Source: Pseudomonadota bacterium
Lineage (GTDB): Bacteria; Bdellovibrionota_B; Oligoflexia; Silvanigrellales; Silvanigrellaceae
Assembly: GCA_027490595.1 (NCBI GenBank)
Contig: JAIXXU010000248.1
Coordinates: 1 to 7,614 of the forward strand
DNA: 7,614 nucleotides
Direction: 5' to 3'
Of this stretch, positions 1 to 5,350 are shown piece by piece (position 1 is the first letter of the stretch; every line of letters begins with the position of its first letter). The notes under the pieces are model-generated. The model saw only the letters and a program-made list of their open reading frames with translations, was not told where the DNA came from and made no database searches. A program made the translations under genes and the position numbers.

Positions 1-1235
1 GTTCTGGAAAATCAACTTTACTAAGGTGCATGGCTGGTCTTCTTACTCCTGATAGAGGCGTAGTTTCTTATGCTTCACTTTCTGCTGAAAACAGACAACA
101 ATCGGCATTTGTCTTTCAAAATTTCGCTCTATTTCCGTGGATGACAATTAGAGAAAATATTGCTGTTTCTATTCCAAATAAGATCCCGCAAAAAGAAAAA
201 GATGAACGCGTTGATAACGTAATTCAAATGGTAGGTCTTTGGGGCTTCGAAGACGCCTACCCTCGTGAACTCAGTGGTGGCATGAGACAAAGGGTGAGTT
301 TTGCGAGAGCTATGGCTTCAGACCCCATGATTATGTTTATGGATGAACCATTTTCCGCCCTAGATCCCCTGACAAGTGAATCACTCAGAGCGGAACTTCT
401 TCGAATTTGGATGCAGCAAAATCGCAAAATACGTGCAAGCGTTCTGGTAACCCACCGCTTTGAAGAAGCCTTGCAACTTGCCAATCGTATAATTATCTTA
501 TCTTCAAATCCTGGAACCATTTTTAAAACAATTGAAATCAATTTACCTCATCCCAGAGTTCCAAATTCAAGCGAGTTTAAAAATATTGAAGAAGAACTTG
601 AACGATCCTTTGGTGAATTGCACCTTGGCAAAGTGACAGACGAGACAGAGTTTGATCATCACGCACATCAAATTGCTCACAAACACCACTCAGTTCACCA
701 TATGGTAGAACATAATAAAGAAGATAAACCTAGCCACCGTGGTAAGCATAAAGAAAAAAGACTAAAACCGCTTATAAACACTAACCTTACACTTGTTGAA
801 GGTTTAGTATCTCGCCTGAATAATGAAACAGAAGACACTGATTTGTATGATTTGTGCGAAGAAATGGGACAAAGTGTAGACCAAGTTTTGCCTGCTGTTG
901 CGGCGGCCGAAACTCTTGGCTTTATTCATACACCTGGTATTCAAGTGATTTTAACTGAAGCAGGAAAGCTCCTAGCACTTGAACATGACCCTGATAAACG
1001 CTCTGATATCATGCAAGATGCTGTTAAAAAAGTTCCAATTATTGCTGAAATTTACAATTTAGTTCTTGCTAAAAAAGAAGATGGCCTTGATGCTGAAATT
1101 GTTCTTGACCAAATGGCATTGATGTTACCCTTTGAAGATCATGATTTACAGTTTAAAACTCTCCTCAAATGGTGCCGACACGCCAACCTACTTATCTACG
1201 ATTCCGACGAAGAAAAATTGTTCATTCCCGAATAA
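1..1235 (+). CDS. ABC transporter ATP-binding protein, NitT/TauT type, with C-terminal AAA-associated domain (5' end cut off)
   Basis: This is the cytoplasmic ATPase that powers an ABC transporter, probably an importer of the nitrate/sulfonate/taurine class. The frame is open to the window edge and begins inside Walker A: from base 3 it reads SGKSTLLRC, then MAGLL. The ATG at base 30 is therefore internal and the true start lies upstream. Counting that Met as residue 1, I see the Q-loop (VFQNFALFPW, 28-37), the signature LSGGMRQR (81-88), Walker B with its catalytic Glu (IMFMDEP, 101-107), the D-loop SALD (109-112) and the H-loop His (VTHR, 140-143). All catalytic motifs visible here are intact. 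A histidine-rich linker (about 209-243) leads to a C-terminal domain (about 250-401) that looks like the AAA-associated domain found after some NitT/TauT-type ATPases. The permease and binding protein are not in the window and are probably upstream. The substrate cannot be told from the sequence. The family call is firm and the substrate class is an inference. Confidence 0.93.
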   Translation, partial: SGKSTLLRCMAGLLTPDRGVVSYASLSAENRQQSAFVFQNFALFPWMTIRENIAVSIPNKIPQKEKDERVDNVIQMVGLWGFEDAYPRELSGGMRQRVSFARAMASDPMIMFMDEPFSALDPLTSESLRAELLRIWMQQNRKIRASVLVTHRFEEALQLANRIIILSSNPGTIFKTIEINLPHPRVPNSSEFKNIEEELERSFGELHLGKVTDETEFDHHAHQIAHKHHSVHHMVEHNKEDKPSHRGKHKEKRLKPLINTNLTLVEGLVSRLNNETEDTDLYDLCEEMGQSVDQVLPAVAAAETLGFIHTPGIQVILTEAGKLLALEHDPDKRSDIMQDAVKKVPIIAEIYNLVLAKKEDGLDAEIVLDQMALMLPFEDHDLQFKTLLKWCRHANLLIYDSDEEKLFIPE

Positions 1236-1263
1236 ATTTGCTAAGGGTTAAGCAATTGAGCAT

Positions 1264-1308
1264 CTTTGAAGGCCAAAGCCTTCAAAGTTTATCTTTGTGT
1301 TTGTTTTT
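1264..1308 (+). terminator. Probable rho-independent terminator after the ABC ATPase gene
   Basis: A perfect 10-bp stem (CTTTGAAGGC at 1264-1273 pairing with GCCTTCAAAG at 1278-1287) closes a 4-base loop CAAA. It is followed directly by a T-rich but interrupted tail (1288-1308, starting TTTATCTTTG and ending in five T). It lies 28 bases after the ABC ATPase stop and 18 bases before the sucA ATG, so it most simply ends the ABC transcript. The interrupted T tract suggests it may be leaky. Because it sits so close to sucA, it could also act as a leader attenuator or protect the 5' end of the sucA mRNA. Confidence 0.72.
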
Positions 1309-1310
1309 CA

Positions 1311-1315
1311 GGGAG
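1311..1315 (+). promoter_or_regulatory. Ribosome binding site of sucA (decides the start)
   Basis: GGGAG stands 10 bases before the ATG at 1326. The in-frame TTG at 1266 has no comparable purine-rich site and would place initiation inside the hairpin stem at 1264-1287. The 20 residues it would add (cysteine-rich, with no SucA likeness) are not expected for this family. Together this fixes the start at 1326. Confidence 0.75.
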
Positions 1316-1325
1316 CTGCACTTCT

Positions 1326-4181
1326 ATGAGCCAAGATATTTTTAGTGATATTTACCAAACAAATTCTGGATATGTTGACGAAATTTTTCAAAGATATCAA
1401 GAAAATCCGAAGTCAGTTGGACTAGAGTGGCAAGCTTTTTTCTCAGGATTCCAGGTTGGTTTTTCTACTGCCAGCAGCTTATCCACTCAAAGCGATCACT
1501 ATCTACACTTGCTAGATGCATTGTCACAACAAAAAAAAATCATCGGGCAAAACCAAAATACTCAAGGAAATATTCTTTCCGGTGCTCAAATTGAGTTTGA
1601 ATTGCGGTGTGCTCAACTGGTTGTAGATTGGCGAGCGTTTGGTCATTTAAATGCAAAAGTTAATCCTTTTTCTGTTGTTCAAAAAGACGCTCATTATCAT
1701 CCAGAGTTTGTAAAAGGTCGCTTTACATCTCTTGAACTTGCTCAAAAAACAAAAGCAGGAATGATTGCAAACATGCCTGAAATGACTCTAAACGAGCTCA
1801 TAGAAGCCCTGGGTAAAAAATATTCTGGAACTGTGTCTGCAGAATTTTCACACATTGAAAAACAAGAAGAACGAGAGTGGCTTTACCAAGAATATGAATC
1901 AATTTTTTTACCTGTTGATAAAGATACTCAACTAAAAATATACCAGGAATTGGCAAAAACAGATGCCCTAGAAAAAACAATTGCTACCAAGTATGTTGGT
2001 AAAAAACGTTTTAGTATCGAAGGAGCCGACGCTCAAATCACTGCCTGCAATTCTTTTATGGATGAGTGCGCAAAACTGGGAGCCCAAGAGTGTACGGTCG
2101 CCATTGCTCATCGAGGACGACTAAATTTTCTTGTCAATGTTATTGGTAAGCCCCTAGAATTGCTTTTGGCAGAATGGGAAGGCAAACCACACGACGGACT
2201 GTTAGGTGACACTGACGTTAAATATCACTTCGGTTATGAAAGCATTCAAACTACACGTAATGGCTATAAAATGTCTGTCTCTATGCCATTTAATCCAAGC
2301 CATTTAGAATATGTAGACAGCGTTGTGATGGGAGAAACAAGAGCTCGTCAGCAACTTTATTACAGTGGTGAAACCTCAAAAGTTGTCAGTATTGTTTTCC
2401 ATGGGGACGCAGCAGTAGCCGGACAGGGTATCGTATTCGAAGTCGCCCAAATGATGAATTTGGAAGGTTACCGCGTAGGTGGTACTGTACATGTGGTGGC
2501 CAATAACCAAGTTGGTTTTACAACAGACCCCGTAGATTCCCGCTCCTCTACCTACTGCACTGATGTTGCAAAAGTCACAGGTTCTCCTGTCATACACATC
2601 CATTGTGATGAAATAGATTTACTGCACAACGTCATGACTTTATGCGCTCGCTATCGCGCTAAATTCAAAAAAGATATCTATATAGACTTAGTTTGTTTCA
2701 GACGTTATGGACATAATGAAGCTGATGAGCCAACATTTACCCAACCATTAATGTATAAAAAAATCAAAGAAATGCCCTCACCCTATGAATCTTATGGTAA
2801 CTACTTATCTAGTACAGGTAAATTCCAACTTGAAGAATTAAAATCTATTCATAAAGATTATCGTTCAGAAATGAATAAAGTATATGATAAAGTTGTTCAA
2901 GAAAAAATAAAAATTAAGCAATTCCATCCTCTTCGTCTAGCTGGTGAACTCTCCAGGGGAACGCTTGATGACATGTTGCAACCAATAAATACAAAAATTT
3001 CTATTGAAATTCTTAAAGATCTCGCGCATAAAATAACACTTATAGAGCAAGACTTTCATGTAAATACAAAATTAGCTCGAATTATCGTGCAAGCCAGACA
3101 AGCAATGGCAAAAGGGCAAGAACCTGTGGACTGGGGTATGGCAGAGCTCCTAGCATATGCGTCGTTAGCTTCTGAAGGGTATAGTATCCGATTGGCAGGT
3201 GAAGATGTTCAACGAGGAACTTTTTCACACAGACATGCGACACTTGTTGATGCAGAGAACGGATCTAAATACACAGCACTTGAGACTATAAATCCCAATG
3301 TAAAAATCGAATTTATCAATAGTCTTCTTTCAGAAGAAGGGGCACTAGGATTTGAATACGGATACACCATCACACACCCTAATTGTTTGACTCTTTGGGA
3401 GGGACAATTTGGAGACTTTGTAAACGGAGCACAAGTTATTATTGACCAGTTTCTTGCTGCGGGTGAAACAAAATGGGCTCAACAACAAGGATTAGTTTTA
3501 CTTCTTCCGCACGGTCTTGAAGGCATGGGACCAGAACATTCTAGCGCCCGACCAGAACGATTTTTACAACTATGTGCAGAAGGCAATATGCAGGTTTGCT
3601 GTTTAACTTCCGGCTCACAACTTTTCCATGTTTTACGTAGACAACTTCATCGTTCTTACCGGAAACCACTTGTCATCATGACACCAAAAAGTTTCTTGAG
3701 AAGCCCCTGGGCTTGCTCTTCTTTAGACGACCTTGCACAAGGATGCTTCAAGGAACTCCTTGATGACGCTCGTATTGATGATGCAACAAAAGTAGAAAAA
3801 GTTCTTTTTTGCTCTGGAAAAATTGCTTTTGATTTATTAGATGCCCTTGAACAAGAAACCTACAAAGCTTACGCAGAAAAAATAGCCATTGTCCGCATTG
3901 AACAACTTTATCCCTTAGCTCATGAGCAAGTACTTAGCGTAGTGTCACGTTATTCCAATGCAAAATTATTTTGGGTACAAGAAGAGCCTAAAAATATGGG
4001 CTATTGGACTTATATTTTTGAAGAACTCATCACTCATCACGCCTTTGAAAATTTAAAACTTCACTACATTGGTCGTTCAAAACGTCCTTCTCCAGCTGTT
4101 GGACTTGATAAAGCTCATCAGACAGAACAGGAAAAAATTATTCATCACGCCCTAGCAAGCTTAAACTCATATGAAGTATGA
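1326..4181 (+). CDS. sucA: 2-oxoglutarate dehydrogenase E1 component (thiamine-diphosphate dependent)
   Basis: This is the E1 subunit of the 2-oxoglutarate dehydrogenase complex in the cytoplasm. It decarboxylates 2-oxoglutarate with thiamine diphosphate and passes the succinyl group to the lipoyl arm of E2 (SucB) in the TCA cycle. From the ATG at 1326 it has 951 residues, close to the 933 of the E. coli enzyme. Visible blocks are an N-terminal E2-docking-type segment (GYVDEIFQRYQ...WQAFFSGF, about 15-42), AHRGRLNFLVNV (261-272) and NPSHLE (323-328), whose His residues match the active-site His of E. coli SucA. Next come the cofactor region GDAAVAGQG (360-368) with NNQVGFTT (393-400), then GHNEADEP (462-469), QRGTFSHRHATL (629-640), LPHGLEGMGPEHSSARPE (727-744) and the C-terminal SPAVG...HQ (about 922-932). 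No frameshift or missing key residue was seen. The usual partner sucB does not follow; an efflux adaptor gene begins 36 bases downstream. The identity is very secure. Confidence 0.98.
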   Translation: MSQDIFSDIYQTNSGYVDEIFQRYQENPKSVGLEWQAFFSGFQVGFSTASSLSTQSDHYLHLLDALSQQKKIIGQNQNTQGNILSGAQIEFELRCAQLVVDWRAFGHLNAKVNPFSVVQKDAHYHPEFVKGRFTSLELAQKTKAGMIANMPEMTLNELIEALGKKYSGTVSAEFSHIEKQEEREWLYQEYESIFLPVDKDTQLKIYQELAKTDALEKTIATKYVGKKRFSIEGADAQITACNSFMDECAKLGAQECTVAIAHRGRLNFLVNVIGKPLELLLAEWEGKPHDGLLGDTDVKYHFGYESIQTTRNGYKMSVSMPFNPSHLEYVDSVVMGETRARQQLYYSGETSKVVSIVFHGDAAVAGQGIVFEVAQMMNLEGYRVGGTVHVVANNQVGFTTDPVDSRSSTYCTDVAKVTGSPVIHIHCDEIDLLHNVMTLCARYRAKFKKDIYIDLVCFRRYGHNEADEPTFTQPLMYKKIKEMPSPYESYGNYLSSTGKFQLEELKSIHKDYRSEMNKVYDKVVQEKIKIKQFHPLRLAGELSRGTLDDMLQPINTKISIEILKDLAHKITLIEQDFHVNTKLARIIVQARQAMAKGQEPVDWGMAELLAYASLASEGYSIRLAGEDVQRGTFSHRHATLVDAENGSKYTALETINPNVKIEFINSLLSEEGALGFEYGYTITHPNCLTLWEGQFGDFVNGAQVIIDQFLAAGETKWAQQQGLVLLLPHGLEGMGPEHSSARPERFLQLCAEGNMQVCCLTSGSQLFHVLRRQLHRSYRKPLVIMTPKSFLRSPWACSSLDDLAQGCFKELLDDARIDDATKVEKVLFCSGKIAFDLLDALEQETYKAYAEKIAIVRIEQLYPLAHEQVLSVVSRYSNAKLFWVQEEPKNMGYWTYIFEELITHHAFENLKLHYIGRSKRPSPAVGLDKAHQTEQEKIIHHALASLNSYEV

Positions 4182-4204
4182 TCAAACTTAGCCTTTCAAA
4201 TACC

Positions 4205-4208
4205 GGGG
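4205..4208 (+). promoter_or_regulatory. Ribosome binding site of the efflux adaptor gene
   Basis: GGGG (in CCGGGGTAA) lies 9 bases before the ATG at 4218. The whole spacer after the sucA stop (4182-4217) shows no terminator hairpin and no convincing promoter, which supports read-through from sucA. Confidence 0.6.
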
Positions 4209-4217
4209 TAAATTTTT

Positions 4218-5339
4218 ATGATCCGAAATAAGTTTATATCTAACAAGTTTCCAATTATTCTCTTTTCTGGACTTATTCTTATTTTAGGAGGAGTTTTTGG
4301 ATGGAATGCCTTAAAAGCTCACTTCATTAAGGCTTTTTTTGCTTCCTACACACCACCCCCAGAAGCTGTAAACACAGCTAATGTAGAGAAAATTTCTTGG
4401 CAACCCTACCTTGAAGCTGTTGGAAATATGTCTGCCCTAAACGGTGTTGATTTAAGCCCTGAAGTGTCCGGTCAAATTAAAGCGATTTATTTTAAATCTG
4501 GCGAAACAGTTTCTGCTGGAATTCCATTAATTCAGCTAGACGACGCTTCGGAACGAGCACAATTGGCTAATGTAAATGCTCAATTACAACTTGCAAAAGT
4601 AAACTTAGAAAGATCCCTGAAGCTCTTCAAGCAAAGAGCTACTACGCAATCTGCTTTAGACGATGCACATGCTAAGGTGAAACAGCTGCAAGCCAACCTT
4701 GAAGATTTTACATCCTCTATCAGCAAGAAGCTGATCAAGGCTCCTTTTTCTGGGAAAATTGGAATTAAGCAAGTAAATGTTGGTCAATTTGTGAATGCAG
4801 GGCAAGTTGTTGCCAGTCTTCAAGCTTCCAAAGCTTTGTATGTGAAATTTTCTTTGCCTCAACAAGAAATTCAAAAAATAAGCCCTCACCAAAAAGTAAA
4901 AATAACTTCAGATGCCTCTTCAAGTGAAGAATTTATTGGCTATGTTACCGCCATTGATTCCAAGGTAAACGAGATAACAAGAACTATTGAAATACAAGCT
5001 GCCGTTGATAATTCACTTGGTAAATTATACCCGGGTATGTTTGTTAATGTAAAAGTGCTACTTCCAGCTCAATTAAACACAATAGCTGTTCCTCAAACAG
5101 CCGTGAATTTTTCTCTCTACGGAGAAAGTGTTTTTATCGTGCAACCTGATGTGAAAAAAAATAAAGATGGACGTGATACGGCTAAAGTAAAACAAGTTTT
5201 AGTCAAAACAGGAGACAAGCAAGAAAATCTTGTTGTTATCCAAGAAGGTCTAAAACCGGAAGATATTATTGTTACTTCTGGAGTTAGCAAACTAAAAAAT
5301 GACACAACAATTCTTATCAACAATTCCAATCCAATTTAG
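4218..5339 (+). CDS. RND efflux pump periplasmic adaptor (membrane fusion protein, HlyD/AcrA-like)
   Basis: This is the periplasmic adaptor that links an RND inner-membrane pump to an outer-membrane channel. The 373 residues show the standard MFP order. There is a short basic N-terminus and one hydrophobic segment (about 11-29), with no lipobox Cys, so it is anchored by an uncleaved helix or signal rather than a lipid. The first half of the barrel-sandwich (lipoyl-like) domain is at about 66-110 (LSPEVSGQIKAIYFKSGETV). A helical hairpin follows (about 110-168, rich in A, Q, K, L). The second barrel-sandwich half is at about 172-201 (IKAPFSGKIGIKQVNVGQFV). Then come the beta-barrel domain (about 205-280, ending YPGMFVNVKV) and the membrane-proximal domain (about 286-373). 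The rather short helical hairpin resembles MexH/VexC-type adaptors more than AcrA. Its stop overlaps the ribosome site of the pump gene, so the two are surely made together. Drug or metabolite specificity cannot be read from the sequence. Confidence 0.94.
   Translation: MIRNKFISNKFPIILFSGLILILGGVFGWNALKAHFIKAFFASYTPPPEAVNTANVEKISWQPYLEAVGNMSALNGVDLSPEVSGQIKAIYFKSGETVSAGIPLIQLDDASERAQLANVNAQLQLAKVNLERSLKLFKQRATTQSALDDAHAKVKQLQANLEDFTSSISKKLIKAPFSGKIGIKQVNVGQFVNAGQVVASLQASKALYVKFSLPQQEIQKISPHQKVKITSDASSSEEFIGYVTAIDSKVNEITRTIEIQAAVDNSLGKLYPGMFVNVKVLLPAQLNTIAVPQTAVNFSLYGESVFIVQPDVKKNKDGRDTAKVKQVLVKTGDKQENLVVIQEGLKPEDIIVTSGVSKLKNDTTILINNSNPI
4308..4340 (+). promoter_or_regulatory. Terminator-like hairpin inside the start of the adaptor gene (possible attenuator)
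   Basis: A perfect 7-bp stem (GCCTTAA at 4308-4314 with TTAAGGC at 4327-4333) can be extended, after a 2-base bulge, by AAG/CTT around a CTCA loop. Seven T residues follow directly (4334-4340). This is the form of an intrinsic terminator, but it lies in coding sequence about 90 bases after the start codon, encoding the stretch just after the membrane segment. It may be chance in AT-rich DNA, or it may cut pump expression when translation of the adaptor is slow. Confidence 0.3.
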
Positions 5340-5341
5340 GA
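5338..5341 (+). promoter_or_regulatory. Ribosome binding site of the RND pump gene, overlapping the adaptor stop codon
   Basis: AGGA begins inside the adaptor stop codon TAG (5337-5339) and stands 9 bases before the ATG at 5351. This layout is typical of translational coupling between adaptor and pump. Confidence 0.7.
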
Positions 5342-5350
5342 AAATTCACT

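Noticed and set aside
1238..1255. Small inverted repeat TTGCT...AGCAA just after the ABC gene stop
   Set aside because: Only five base pairs with an 8-base loop and no T tract; too weak to call an operator or terminator beside the far stronger hairpin at 1264-1287.
1531..1539. Run of nine A in sucA that could act as a slippage or phase-variation site
   Set aside because: The frame is intact, the run lies in a poorly conserved N-terminal linker, and such runs are expected by chance in AT-rich coding DNA. Switching off a central TCA enzyme this way is unlikely.
2376..2603. Reverse-strand open frame of 75 codons opposite sucA
   Set aside because: It lies fully opposite the conserved cofactor-binding region of sucA, has no recognisable protein features, and is best explained as an antisense shadow.
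3750..3765. Near-perfect palindrome TCAAGGA-AC-TCCTTGA inside sucA
   Set aside because: The 2-base loop cannot close a full stem, there is no T run, and it lies in the middle of conserved coding sequence; most likely chance.
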